DNA of 64,000 nucleotides from Clostridium culturomicium (GTDB lineage Bacteria; Bacillota; Clostridia; Clostridiales; Clostridiaceae): positions 2,159-66,158 of the forward strand of contig NZ_CCXK01000017.1 of the NCBI RefSeq assembly GCF_000821305.1, read 5' to 3'. Every line of letters begins with the position of its first letter. The stretch's first letter is position 1. The translations under genes and the position numbers were made by a program. The notes beneath the pieces were generated by a model that was not told the origin of the DNA, ran no database searches, and saw only the letters and a program-made list of their open reading frames with translations. Below, one piece after another: positions 35,394 through 44,205 of this stretch.

Positions 35394-35621
35394 TTAAACC
35401 GCATAATACCCATCATAATTGTTGGTGTATTTGCGGTTTCTTTTTAATAGTTCTTTTCTTTTTTTATTTTCATGAGCACCAGTACCTCTAAAAGTTTCCT
35501 TGGAAAGTGCATTTCTTTCAGTTTGAGAAATTCCTGTTAAAGAAGAAACGTATCCACCTTGTAGAGTTTTATTATTTTTCTTGTTTTTTTGTGTTGTAGT
35601 ATAGATTTTGTTTTTAGACAT
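35394..35621 (-). CDS. Small basic Lys/Asn/Thr-rich protein, unknown
   Basis: 75 residues from ATG 35621 (AAAGGAGTG upstream). The composition is strikingly basic and polar (MSKNKIYTTTQKNKKNNKTL at the N-terminus, then GGYVSSLTGISQTERNALSKE, a KKRKELLKRNRKY patch and a Tyr-rich C-terminal end). No membrane segment or signal. It looks like a nucleic-acid-binding or spore-associated small protein, but I do not recognise the family. The last codons lie inside a bidirectional terminator hairpin, an unusual overlap. Confidence 0.6.
   Translation of the reverse strand: MSKNKIYTTTQKNKKNNKTLQGGYVSSLTGISQTERNALSKETFRGTGAHENKKRKELLKRNRKYTNNYDGYYAV
35396..35450. terminator. Bidirectional terminator overlapping the end of the small gene
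   Basis: AAACCGCA (35396-35403) pairs with TGCGGTTT (35432-35439), with an inner helix around AATAC/GTATT. T-rich tails lie on both sides (TCTTTTTAAT on plus, AATTTTTTATAC on minus). It would end both the EamA and the small-gene transcripts. Confidence 0.75.
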
Positions 35622-35686
35622 TAAAGTCACTCCTTTATTATAAAGTATTGATAAATTAATATACAAACATGTGGTTTATATATTAG

Positions 35687-35720
35687 TATTCCTCTTCGAA
35701 TGAAATGTGAAGAAGCTTTA
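35687..35720. repeat. Possible fragment of the two-hairpin repeat
   Basis: CTCTTCGAATGAAATGTGAAGAAG resembles the second hairpin of copy B (CTTTGAATGAAATGAAAAGG). No first hairpin is present. Upstream of the small gene. Confidence 0.35.
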
Positions 35721-35857
35721 TTACTAATTATACATTAATTAAGCTAAAATGAAAGGAAATTATTTTAGCTAGGTGGCATAAATGTTTTTGTTTCTTAAAA
35801 TTTTGATTAAATTCAATAAAGATAATAGAAAAATTAGATGAATATCAAACGACTTGT

Positions 35858-36775
35858 TTAATATTCATCCATAAACTCTTTTACAAGAGTTATAAAGTAT
35901 TTTGCATAATTAGGGAGATATTCACCCTTCCTATATATAGCTTTAAGTTCAACTTTAATGAGAGGTTCTCCTATGATGAAGCAGGAAACATCAATATCTT
36001 TTATAGACTTTCTTACATAGCTTTGAGGTGCAAAACATAAGCCGGTTCCTAGTGACACCATGGAAATAGCTACTTCAGGACTTCTAGTGTTAAGGATGGT
36101 TTTAGGAGTTATATTATATTTTTTTAGAAGTTCAGCTGCTATAATTCCAGAGTTTTGATCAGGATAATGAAGAATGAAGTTTTCATCCTTAAATAGACCT
36201 AAATCTATAAAAGGTAAATTTTCATTTGGTATTTTATATCCATTTTCATTTAAATAATGATTTTTAGGTGTTACTAGGACAAAAGGCTCTGAACCAAGAG
36301 AGATATAGTCTAAAGAGGAGGAGATATCCTTTGTATTATATATTGCAAAGTCAATATCGTTTGAAATAAAGCTCTCCTTAGAGATAGAGTGACTTTCCTC
36401 CTTTAAATTAATTTTCACGTTAGGATATTTCTCATAAAACTTATGAAGAATCTTAGGAAGAATACAGGAGCTTCTAGTCAGAGGTATAGCGATGTTAAGC
36501 ACACCTTTATTGTTGTCTACTAGTTCACAGTATTCTCTTTCCCATTCATCTCCAAGTAGAATTATTTTACTTGCATAATCAAGGTATCTTTTACCGAAAT
36601 AGGTATGGATATATTCATTCCCAATTCTGCTGAACAGTGCATTTCCAAGTCTTGACTCCATGTTTTGTAAATATCGGCTTAAAGATGGCTGAGAGATATA
36701 AAGTTCCTCCGCTGCTTTTGTTATGCTTTTATTTTTATATATGCTTAAGATGTATCTTGCTTCTTTTAATTCCAT
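35858..36775 (-). CDS. LysR family transcriptional regulator
   Basis: About 305 residues. An N-terminal helix-turn-helix (ELKEARYILSIYKNKSITKAAEELYISQPSLSRYLQNMESRLG at about 2-44) is followed by the LysR effector-binding domain (GVLNIAIPLTRSSCILPKILHKF, then VSLGTGLCFAPQSYVRK). The start at ATG 36775 has AAGGAG seven bases upstream; the frame could begin up to nine codons earlier. It is divergent from the purine permease/adenine deaminase operon at 37180, and is its likely regulator, but the 400 bases between them are filled with the repeat array described at 36789. Confidence 0.9.
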   Translation of the reverse strand: MELKEARYILSIYKNKSITKAAEELYISQPSLSRYLQNMESRLGNALFSRIGNEYIHTYFGKRYLDYASKIILLGDEWEREYCELVDNNKGVLNIAIPLTRSSCILPKILHKFYEKYPNVKINLKEESHSISKESFISNDIDFAIYNTKDISSSLDYISLGSEPFVLVTPKNHYLNENGYKIPNENLPFIDLGLFKDENFILHYPDQNSGIIAAELLKKYNITPKTILNTRSPEVAISMVSLGTGLCFAPQSYVRKSIKDIDVSCFIIGEPLIKVELKAIYRKGEYLPNYAKYFITLVKEFMDEY

Positions 36776-36788
36776 AAACATTCTCCTT

Positions 36789-37050
36789 AAGTGAGTGTCC
36801 AAATCTATGATTTGGTCACACGAACTTACTCCTTCGAACGTATGTGAGAAGGAGTTTCCTTTTAAAATAGTAATCTATGATTTGGTCAACACGAACTTAC
36901 TCCTTCGAACGCATGTGAGAAAGAGGTTCTTTTTTTATGAGTAGTAACCTATGCTTTCATCACACGAACTTACTCATTAGCATAGTGACAAATTTGCATT
37001 GGAAATAGCGAGTTATGACCTATTGAACACGAACTTATTTCTGAAAATAT
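36789..37050. repeat. Degenerate array of about 70-base two-hairpin repeats (copies C to F)
   Basis: Copy C (36789-36863) is complete: hairpin 1 GTGT-CCAAATC, TAT, GATTTGG-TC-ACAC (36795-36821), the word CGAACTTACT, and hairpin 2 ACTCCTT/AAGGAGT (36828-36855) with a TTTCCTTTT tail. Copy D (36871-36937) lacks the left arm of hairpin 1. Copies E (about 36940-36990) and F (about 37008-37050) keep mainly the CACGAACTTA core and decay progressively. The cores recur at 36817, 36888, 36961 and 37026, spacings of about 71, 73 and 65 bases. The array lies in the divergent region of the LysR and purine permease genes. Confidence 0.75.
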
Positions 37051-37179
37051 AAAGTAAAATTTGAGTTTTCTTCTTTATTATAGCATAAAGCTATAATAAA
37101 TATACTTTTTATGCATTGGATTTATAGTTGAAATAATTATAAAATTAAGGAAAATGAATGTAATACTTAAGGGGGAAAT

Positions 37180-38487
37180 ATGAAAAGATTTTTGGAGACT
37201 AAATTTAAATTATCGGAATTTAACACGTCGATTAAAACAGAGTTGATTGCTGGAATTACGACCTTCCTAACAATGGCATATGTATTAGCAACAGTTCCTA
37301 ATATTTTGGGGAATGCAGGCTTTGACAGGAGTGCCGTTCTTACCGCTATGATTATACTTATAATTATCACAACTGTGGCCATGGCACTGTATACAAATCG
37401 TCCTTTTGCACTTGCACCGGGACTTGGAAGTGTCAGTATTGTTGCAGGTATGGTTGCTAATGATGGAATTCCCATGGATATTGCTGCAGGAATTATTATT
37501 TTGAGTGGAGTACTTTTTATATTAGTTTCCTTTTTAGGCTTCAGAGAGGCTGTAATAAAGGTTATTCCTAAGAGCTTGAAGTTCGCTGTTAGTGCAGGAA
37601 TAGGACTTTTTATTGCTTTAATCGGAGCTAAAAGTTGTGGACTTATTATAGCAAATGAAGCTAAAAATACCTTAGGATTTGGAAATTTAACCTCTCCTCA
37701 AGTTATATTAGCAGTTATAGGATTTATTATTATATTAATTTGTAAGGCTAAAAAGATTCATGGAGATATGATTATAGCTATTTTAATTACTACAATTATT
37801 GGTATTCCATTAGGGGTTACTACTGTTCCAAATTCTTTTATGGCAATGCCATCTGGAGTTGGGGAACTATTTATGAATATAGATATTAAAGGTGCCTTGA
37901 ACTTTGCCTATATTCCATTTCTTATAGCACTATTTGTTCCAGACTTTTTCTCTACTTTTGGAACGGTTTTAGGGGTAGGTGCTAAGGCTGGATTCCTCGA
38001 TGAAGAAGGAAATTTACCGGATATAGATAGATGCTTTAAGGTTGATGCACTTGCTACAGCTTTTGGAGGATTATTTTGTATGCCATGTATGACTACTTAT
38101 TTAGAGTCGTCAGTAGGAGTTGAATCTGGAGGAAGAACTGGACTAACTGTAATTTCTACAAGTATAGCCTTTGCTCTAGCTTTATTCTTCGCACCTATTG
38201 CATTAATGATTCCAAGTGCGGCAACAGCTTCAGCAATGATTTACATTGGTGTTTCAATGCTTAGTTCAATGAAAAATATTGATTATGATGATGTGACTGA
38301 GGCTATTCCAGCATTCATATGTGTAACCTTCACAATTTTTGCAAATAACATTGCAAACGGAATTTGCATCGCTTTACCTGTTTATTTAATTATGAAACTA
38401 GTTTCAGGTAAAAGAAAGGAAGTTTCACCAGTGCTATATGTAGTAGTAGGAATCTGCTTACTTTACTTCTGGAGCATTATAGTATAG
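37180..38487 (+). CDS. NCS2/AzgA-family purine (adenine/guanine/hypoxanthine) permease
   Basis: 435 residues, about 12 to 14 membrane helices. AzgA-type hallmarks: the start KTELIAGITTFLTMAYVLATVPNIL, GLGSVSIVAG (compare GMG-N in the family), the GIGLFIALIGAKSCGLI helix, PDFFSTFGTVLGVGAKAGFLDEEGNLPDIDRCFKVDALAT and TTYLESSVGVESGGRTGLT with the substrate-site Glu. AzgA permeases import purine bases with protons. The adenine deaminase gene starts 11 bases after its stop, pointing to adenine as substrate. ATG 37180 follows AAGGGGG. Confidence 0.92.
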   Translation: MKRFLETKFKLSEFNTSIKTELIAGITTFLTMAYVLATVPNILGNAGFDRSAVLTAMIILIIITTVAMALYTNRPFALAPGLGSVSIVAGMVANDGIPMDIAAGIIILSGVLFILVSFLGFREAVIKVIPKSLKFAVSAGIGLFIALIGAKSCGLIIANEAKNTLGFGNLTSPQVILAVIGFIIILICKAKKIHGDMIIAILITTIIGIPLGVTTVPNSFMAMPSGVGELFMNIDIKGALNFAYIPFLIALFVPDFFSTFGTVLGVGAKAGFLDEEGNLPDIDRCFKVDALATAFGGLFCMPCMTTYLESSVGVESGGRTGLTVISTSIAFALALFFAPIALMIPSAATASAMIYIGVSMLSSMKNIDYDDVTEAIPAFICVTFTIFANNIANGICIALPVYLIMKLVSGKRKEVSPVLYVVVGICLLYFWSIIV

Positions 38488-38498
38488 GTGGCAAAATT

Positions 38499-40226
38499 AT
38501 GAGAGATAATAAAGTTGATTTAATTATTAAAAATATAAATGTATATAATAGTTATTTAAAGTCCTTTCAATTAGCTGATGTAAGCATTTTAAATGGGAAA
38601 ATTCTTCATATAGATAAGAATAAAGAAGCAGAATTAACTTCTGAAACTAGTGTTGATGGTACTGGGAAATATATGATTCCGGGGCTTATTGATATCCATA
38701 TGCATATTGAAAGTTCAATGATGGTGCCAGAAACATTTTGTAATCATGTTGCAAAATGTGGTATAACAACACTTGTTGCAGAGCCTCATGAAATGGCAAA
38801 TGTTATGGGATACAAGGGAATCACAGATATGATTGAAGCAGGAGAAAACTGTGATATTGATATTTTTATAGGAATTCCAAGCTGTGTACCCTCCACTAGT
38901 GATGTTTTAGAAACTACAGGTGGAATTATTGACTTTAGCACCATGGAAGAGCTGAAAAAGCTGGAAAAAGTAATCTGCGTTGGCGAGGTTATGAACTATA
39001 GACAGATAATACAGGAAAATGATTTAGAGATAACTAAGTTTTTAACCAAGTTAAGAGAAGAAGACAAAAATTTTCCTATAGAGGGACATTGTCCAAGTCT
39101 CATGGGATTAGATTTATCAAAGTTTTTATATCTTGGAATCAATGCAGATCATACAGAGCATAGCTTTGAAGAAATAAAAGAAAGATTTGAAAATGGAATG
39201 TTTATAGAGATTCAAGAGAAGATGTTAAAAAAAGAGATTTTGGAGTATATCCATGAAAATAATCTATATGAACATTTTGGTTTCGTAACAGATGATGTTA
39301 TGGCAGATACTTTATTAGAACAAGGACAGCTAGATGGAGTTATGAGAAAAGCAATAAATCTTGGAATGAGAGTTGAGGATGTAATATATAATTCAACATT
39401 CACTAATGCTAGAAGGATGAATCTTTTAGATAGAGGTGCTATAGCTCCAGGTAAATTGGCAGATTTTGTATTGCTTGAAGACTTGAATAACCTTAAAGTT
39501 TATGCAACTTATAAGGCTGGAAAGTGTATTTTTCATAAAAACTTTAAGTCAAATCTAAATGAAAATGAAAGCTATAGGTTTCCGGGGGAGTACTATAAAA
39601 GCATTAATATGCCTGAACTAACAGAAGAAGCTTTTAAGGTTAAAGCTAACATAAATTATGGTTATGTTACTGTCAGAGCAATGGAAATAAAGGATGGAAG
39701 TACAAAAACAGAGGAAAAACATATAAAGTTAAAAGTAGAAAATGGTTATATGGATTGGGAAAACTCTGAGTGTAGACTAGCTGTAGTTGTTGAGAGATAT
39801 GGTAAAAATAAAGGTGTTGGTTATGGTTTTGTATGCGGAGATGTGATAAAGACTGGAGCAGCAGCCACTTCATATGCGCACGACAGCCATAATGTGTTAG
39901 TTATTGGAGCAAATATTAAAGATATGTCAATTGCTTTACACAGCATAGATATCATGCAGGGTGGTATGGTAGTTGTTGAAAACTTAGAAATAAAAGGCGC
40001 ATTACAGCTTAATGTGGGAGGAATACTTTCAGATAAGCCAATCGAAAATATCAGCAGGGATCTGAAAATGGTTAGAAATGCATTAATAAAACAAGGGTAT
40101 AAGCATTATAACCCCATAATGTCACTTTCTACTATAACTCTTCCTGTTAGTCCAAAGTTGAAGCTTACAGACAAAGGACTTGTGGATGTGGTGTCAGGTA
40201 CAATAGTATCCTTGGTGGTAGAATAA
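38499..40226 (+). CDS. ade: Adenine deaminase
   Basis: 575 residues, the usual length. The metal site starts with GLIDIHMHIESSMMVPETFCNHV, followed by CGITTLVAEPHEMANVMG (an Ade-specific segment), IEGHCPSLMG, and FVTDDVMADTLLEQG with the catalytic Asp pair. The C-terminal domain has YAHDSHNVLVIGAN and GGMVVVENLEIKGALQLNVGG. It converts adenine to hypoxanthine and ammonia. It is co-transcribed with the AzgA-like permease just upstream and followed by a strong terminator. Confidence 0.95.
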   Translation: MRDNKVDLIIKNINVYNSYLKSFQLADVSILNGKILHIDKNKEAELTSETSVDGTGKYMIPGLIDIHMHIESSMMVPETFCNHVAKCGITTLVAEPHEMANVMGYKGITDMIEAGENCDIDIFIGIPSCVPSTSDVLETTGGIIDFSTMEELKKLEKVICVGEVMNYRQIIQENDLEITKFLTKLREEDKNFPIEGHCPSLMGLDLSKFLYLGINADHTEHSFEEIKERFENGMFIEIQEKMLKKEILEYIHENNLYEHFGFVTDDVMADTLLEQGQLDGVMRKAINLGMRVEDVIYNSTFTNARRMNLLDRGAIAPGKLADFVLLEDLNNLKVYATYKAGKCIFHKNFKSNLNENESYRFPGEYYKSINMPELTEEAFKVKANINYGYVTVRAMEIKDGSTKTEEKHIKLKVENGYMDWENSECRLAVVVERYGKNKGVGYGFVCGDVIKTGAAATSYAHDSHNVLVIGANIKDMSIALHSIDIMQGGMVVVENLEIKGALQLNVGGILSDKPIENISRDLKMVRNALIKQGYKHYNPIMSLSTITLPVSPKLKLTDKGLVDVVSGTIVSLVVE

Positions 40227-40250
40227 TTAAAAAGAGAGTAAGGAATGTGA

Positions 40251-40297
40251 AGAGTAGATAGATTTGTTAACACACAAATCTATCTACTCTTTTTATT
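40251..40297. terminator. Bidirectional terminator between ade and TetR gene
   Basis: AGAGTAGATAGATTTG and CAAATCTATCTACTCT form 16 pairs around an 8-base loop, followed by TTTTTATTTT. It lies between convergent genes. Confidence 0.9.
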
Positions 40298-40853
40298 TTG
40301 TCATTAAAGAAACAGTTTTACAGATAAAATCATTAGAATCAAATTCAGGGTTGTTAAGCTGCCTTTGAATTAGGATGCCATCCATGACAGTGAGCAGTAG
40401 CCAGGCTAAATATTCACCGTCAGACTTAGGAAGTCTTTCTATAATTTTATCCTTTAGGGTATTTTTAAAGTAAATATATCGCTCTATATATTTTTCACGA
40501 AGGTTGGAATTTTTAGATACGCAGGTACCGATAAGATAGAGTCTAAGGTTGCCACAGGTATCTTCAGTACTGCGTTCTAGTACATATTTAAAAAGTCTGT
40601 GGATACTGGTGTCCTTATCCTTGTTTTCCACCCACACTATAAGATCTTCGGCAAGGTTAGAGAGATATAAATCAATGATATCAAAGAGGATATCTTCCTT
40701 ATTGTTGTAGTAGTAATAGAGGGTTCCTTTACTTATCTTTGAGACAGCAGCAATTTTGGCAAGGCTTATATCCTCAAAGGAGGTTGTCTTTAAAAGGTCC
40801 AGGGTATTGTTTAAAATTTTTTCTTTTACATTGGAATTAAGGGTTGCAGCCAT
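40293..40853 (-). CDS. TetR family transcriptional regulator
   Basis: 186 residues. The N-terminal helix-turn-helix is canonical: ILNNTLDLLKTTSFEDISLAKIAAVSKISKGTLYYYYNNKEDIL (about 13-56). The rest is the helical ligand/dimerization domain with a C-terminal LLLTVMDGILIQRQL helix. The ATG at 40853 follows TAAGGAGG. It diverges from the GlpA-like operon at 41000; a TCGGT-N6-ACCGA palindrome in between is a good TetR-type operator, so it likely represses that operon and perhaps itself. The effector is unknown. Confidence 0.92.
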   Translation of the reverse strand: MAATLNSNVKEKILNNTLDLLKTTSFEDISLAKIAAVSKISKGTLYYYYNNKEDILFDIIDLYLSNLAEDLIVWVENKDKDTSIHRLFKYVLERSTEDTCGNLRLYLIGTCVSKNSNLREKYIERYIYFKNTLKDKIIERLPKSDGEYLAWLLLTVMDGILIQRQLNNPEFDSNDFICKTVSLMTK

Positions 40854-40945
40854 AGATAATCCTCCTTAGGTGTTTGTTTCCGCTTCTACTGAAATTTTGT
40901 TTTGTGAAATTATTACTATATATGAATTAAATTATTTTTTTAGAA

Positions 40946-40983
40946 TATAATTTAGTAAATAATTAAGTCGGTTGGCTGACCGA
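40946..40983 (+). promoter_or_regulatory. -10 box and TetR-type operator for the GlpA-like operon
   Basis: TATAAT at 40946-40951 is followed by TCGGTTGGCTGACCGA (40968-40983), whose arms TCGGT/ACCGA form an inverted repeat. The palindrome falls just after the expected start point, a suitable position for repression. A clear -35 box was not found. Confidence 0.65.
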
Positions 40984-40999
40984 TAAAGGAGGCGAGCTA

Positions 41000-42727
41000 G
41001 TGGCATCGCTTAAGAAGCTTAATAAAACTTTGAATAAGCTTTATGGGGAGTCAGTTAGTGCAAGCTATAAAGAGGATGTTATTACTTTAATAGGAGAATT
41101 GGATAAGTGGGAAGATGTTGTTAAGGCAGGACTTTTGGCTGCTTCGGGCCATTATGGAAGTCATGTGGTTAACAATATTCAGTGTACAAGTATAGAAAAG
41201 CAGAAGATGAGGATGCCAGCTTTAAAGGATGAGAGTCTTGAGGGAAAGAAATATGATGTGGTGATTATTGGGGCAGGTATTGTTGGCTGTGCCATTGCTA
41301 GGGAGCTTAGCCGGTGGGACTTAAAGATACTGCTTTTAGATAAGGAGCATGATGTGGCACTTCATGGCTCTAGCAGGAATGATGGAATGATTCATCCAGG
41401 AATAGATTTAAAGAAGGGTCAGATTAAACAAAAGTACAATGCCTTAGGAAATAAAATGTATGACAAGGTTTCAAAGGAGTTAGATGTACCCTTTAAAAGA
41501 ACGGGACAGTATTTAGGATTTAAAAAGGAATGGTACAGCTTTATGCTACCCCTAGCCACACGGTATTGGAGGAGTATGAATGTACCTTGTGAGTACATTG
41601 GCAGGGAGGAGCTCTTTAAAAGGGAACCTAATTTAAGTAAAGACATTCAGTGTGCTTTATATTTCCCAACAGCAGGAATTATTTGTCCCTATGGAATAAC
41701 CATAGCTTATGCGGAAAATGCGGTGGATAATGGGGTGAAGCTAAGTCTTGATACTGCAGTACTTAATATGGAGGTGGGGGATGGAGTAATAAGATCAGTA
41801 TCCACTAATAGAGGGACTATTTATCCAAGGGTTGTGGTAAATGCTGCTGGGGTATTTAGTGAAGAGATTGCTAAGCTGGCAAAGGATCATTTCTTTTCCA
41901 TTCATCCTAGAAAAGGGACTAATTCTATTTTAGATAAAAAAGCTGCTTTTCAGGTGAGAACTATTGCTTCATTAATAGGAACTCAAGCTACTACAACAAC
42001 TCATACGAAAGGTGGAGGCATTGTATCAACCATTGACCACAACCTTCTTATTGGACCAGATGCAGTGGAAACCTTTGAAAAAGAAAATTTCAGTACTAAT
42101 GCTGAAAGTATAAATAACACCTTTGAAAAGCAAAGAGCGGCTTCACCAAGTCTTAAAACCTCTGATATCATAACCTATTTTACGGGAATCAGAGCTGCCA
42201 CCTATGAAGAAGACTTTGTTCTTCAGAAGGGTAAGTTCACTAAAAATATTGTTCATGCGGCAGGTATTCAATCCCCTGGTTTAACTGCGGCACCTGCTAT
42301 AGGCGTGGACATTGCAAAGTATACGGTGGAATTATTAATGGAAGAGGGAAGTGTAAAGGAAAATCCAAACTTTAATCCTTATCGAAAAGGAATCCCAGAT
42401 TTATCTGAAATGTCACTTAAAGAAAGGGATGCTTTCATAAAAAGTAATCCTGACTTTGGAAGTATTGTGTGCAGATGTGAAGAGGTAAGCAAGGGGGAAA
42501 TACTAGCTGCTTTAAATCGTTCTGTGCCTTGTGACAGTGTTGATGGAGTAAAAAGACGGGTAAGGCCTGGAATGGGAAGATGCCAGGGGAGTTTTTGCGG
42601 ACCTTTGGTTGCAAGGCTTATTGCAGAGGCGAAAGGAATACCTTTAAAGGAAGTAATAAAAAATGGTGAGGGAAGCAATATAGTTTTCGGTGACACCAAG
42701 GAGGCTGGGGCAAAGGATGGAGAATAA
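41000..42727 (+). CDS. BON-domain, GlpA-like FAD-dependent dehydrogenase with [2Fe-2S]-type C-terminus
   Basis: 575 residues from GTG 41000 (AAAGGAGGCG upstream). The first 70 residues match the BON pattern (SASYKEDVITLIGELDKWED, then HYGSHVVNNI), a domain usually linked to membranes or phospholipids. From about 82 a DAO-type FAD domain follows: YDVVIIGAGIVGCAIARELSRWDLKILLLDKE, SSRNDGMIHPGI, GFKKEWYSFM and the closing IVHAAGIQSPGLTAAPAIG. The C-terminal part has the BFD-like cluster ligands VCRCEE (about 493) and GMGRCQGSFCGP. The closest known relatives oxidise glycerol 3-phosphate (GlpA). Its operon has a second FAD protein, DUF1667, kinase and alkyl-DHAP-synthase-like genes. The actual substrate is unknown. 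Confidence 0.85.
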   Translation: MASLKKLNKTLNKLYGESVSASYKEDVITLIGELDKWEDVVKAGLLAASGHYGSHVVNNIQCTSIEKQKMRMPALKDESLEGKKYDVVIIGAGIVGCAIARELSRWDLKILLLDKEHDVALHGSSRNDGMIHPGIDLKKGQIKQKYNALGNKMYDKVSKELDVPFKRTGQYLGFKKEWYSFMLPLATRYWRSMNVPCEYIGREELFKREPNLSKDIQCALYFPTAGIICPYGITIAYAENAVDNGVKLSLDTAVLNMEVGDGVIRSVSTNRGTIYPRVVVNAAGVFSEEIAKLAKDHFFSIHPRKGTNSILDKKAAFQVRTIASLIGTQATTTTHTKGGGIVSTIDHNLLIGPDAVETFEKENFSTNAESINNTFEKQRAASPSLKTSDIITYFTGIRAATYEEDFVLQKGKFTKNIVHAAGIQSPGLTAAPAIGVDIAKYTVELLMEEGSVKENPNFNPYRKGIPDLSEMSLKERDAFIKSNPDFGSIVCRCEEVSKGEILAALNRSVPCDSVDGVKRRVRPGMGRCQGSFCGPLVARLIAEAKGIPLKEVIKNGEGSNIVFGDTKEAGAKDGE

Positions 42728-43765
42728 AAAATTTGATGTTGCAGTTATTGGAGGAGGACCTGCTGGGCTGGCAGCAGCACTGGCAGCTGAAAAACAAGGA
42801 GCAAAGGTGATTTTAATAGAGCGTGAAAATAGTCTAGGAGGCATATTAAAGCAGTGTATTCATGATGGTTTTGGACTTATAAGATTTAAAAAGAAAATGG
42901 CAGGACCTGAATATGCCCTTAGTTTTATAGAAGAAGTAGGAAAGTCTTCTGTTAAGGTTGAGTTGTTAACTTTTGTAACTAAAATTACAAAGGCAGTGGA
43001 GATATTGGACTTATCATGGCAAGGAGACTGACTCTTGAAGGAGCCAAGGTTCTTGGGGTATACGAAGCAAAGAGTTCACCAAGTGGTCTTAGAAGAAATA
43101 TTTCTCAATGTCTTTATGATTTTAATATTCCACTTTATACAAGCCATACAGTAACAAGGGTGTTTGGACAGGATAGGCTGACTGGAGTTGAAATTTCCAA
43201 GGTTGATGGAAAAATGCAGCCTATAAAAGGTACTGAAGAACTTTTAGAATGCGATAGTCTTATTTTATCAGTAGGATTAATCCCAGAAAATGAACTGGCT
43301 GAAGGCTTAAATATTCCATTAGACTCAAAAACAAAAGGACCTATAGCAGATCAAAATTACATGACCATGGAACAGGGGATTTTTACCTGTGGCAATGCTA
43401 TGCATGTAAATGATTTGGTAGATTATGTGTCTGAAAGTGGGGAGGCTGCAGGGAAAGCAGCAGCTGAGTATTCAAAGGGAAGAAGAAAAATTGCAAAGGT
43501 TAACTGCGGTGAAAATATCCTTTATGAAGTTCCACAGATTTTGAATTTAGAAAATATAAAAGGCAAAACAGTAATGTTTTTCCGTGCTGATAGAGACATG
43601 GGGCCAAGTGAATTAAGGGTAACTGTTGATGGAAATGAAGTTTTTAAGAAGAAGTATAGAGCTTTAAGACCGCCAGAAATGGAAAGAATTCAGGTGGATT
43701 TTCAAGGCGTTGAAATAAATGAAAAAAGTAATATTCAGCTTTCCTTAAGAGAGGTGAAGGAATAA
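42717..43765 (+). pseudogene. FAD/NAD-dependent oxidoreductase with internal deletion
   Basis: The gene encodes the GlpB-like second flavoprotein normally found after this GlpA-like protein. The N-terminal part in one frame (FDVAVIGGGPAGLAAALAAEKQGAKV, then GGILKQCIHDGFGL) runs to about 42990. The C-terminal part continues in another frame with GSGDIGLIMARRLTLEG (the NAD-binding motif), EAKSSPSGLRRNISQCL, then LILSVGLIPENELAEGL and GIFTCGNAMHVNDLVDYVSESG. Between VELLTFVTKI and GSGDIG the expected segment of about 80 residues, with the conserved CRERTRGA-type region, is missing. A deletion of roughly 240 bases with frame change explains this. The expected protein cannot be made. The start ATG 42717 overlaps the upstream gene by 11 bases. 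Confidence 0.8.
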
Positions 43766-44205
43766 TGGAAATCATATGTATTGGTTGTCCTATGGGATGC
43801 AGCCTTAAGGTGGAGGTTAATGGGGAGCAGATTTTAGTTGAAGGAAATCAGTGTAAAAGAGGAGAAAACTTTGCTAGAAATGAGGTTAAAAACCCTACAA
43901 GATCGTTGACCACAACTGTAAGAACTATTTTTGAGGAGATGCCTTTACTACCAGTTCGGACTGAGGTGGAAATTCCAAAAGAGAAGATTTTTGAGGCAAT
44001 GGAGGTTTTAAATAAAGTTCTTATAAAGGACAAGGTAAATTGTGGAGATATTATTGTTAAGGATATCCTGGGTACAGGGTGTAATGTAATTGCCACCAGC
44101 ACAATTAATGGCGACTTCTTCTCACCTGTATCCAAAGGAGAAACTTCTGCGGACCAAATCAATAGATTTGAGGTGACAGTTAGGGGGATAAAGTGCTATG
44201 AGTAA
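43765..44205 (+). CDS. DUF1667 domain protein
   Basis: 146 residues. It begins MEIICIGCPMGCSLKVEV, with the CxxC-P-x-GC motif, followed by GNQCKRGENFARNEVKNPTRSLTTTVR and VNCGDIIVKDILGTGCNVIAT. The conserved Cys set (Cys5, Cys8, Cys12, then the CKRG and NCG cysteines) suggests an iron-sulfur or metal site. DUF1667 proteins are regularly encoded with the two FAD proteins of this operon and probably form an electron-transfer subunit, which is inference. After ATST the protein has an extra tail of about 33 residues compared with the usual end. ATG 43765 overlaps the previous stop by one base; its own end overlaps the kinase start by eight. Confidence 0.85.
   Translation: MEIICIGCPMGCSLKVEVNGEQILVEGNQCKRGENFARNEVKNPTRSLTTTVRTIFEEMPLLPVRTEVEIPKEKIFEAMEVLNKVLIKDKVNCGDIIVKDILGTGCNVIATSTINGDFFSPVSKGETSADQINRFEVTVRGIKCYE

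Noticed and set aside
36789..37050. CRISPR-like regular repeats
   Set aside because: Repeats are about 70 bases, imperfect and adjoining, with no unique spacers and no cas genes nearby.
37050..37179. Possible purine riboswitch upstream of azgA
   Set aside because: The conserved junction and loop sequences of the purine aptamer are absent; only a simple A+T hairpin (about 37075-37099) is present.
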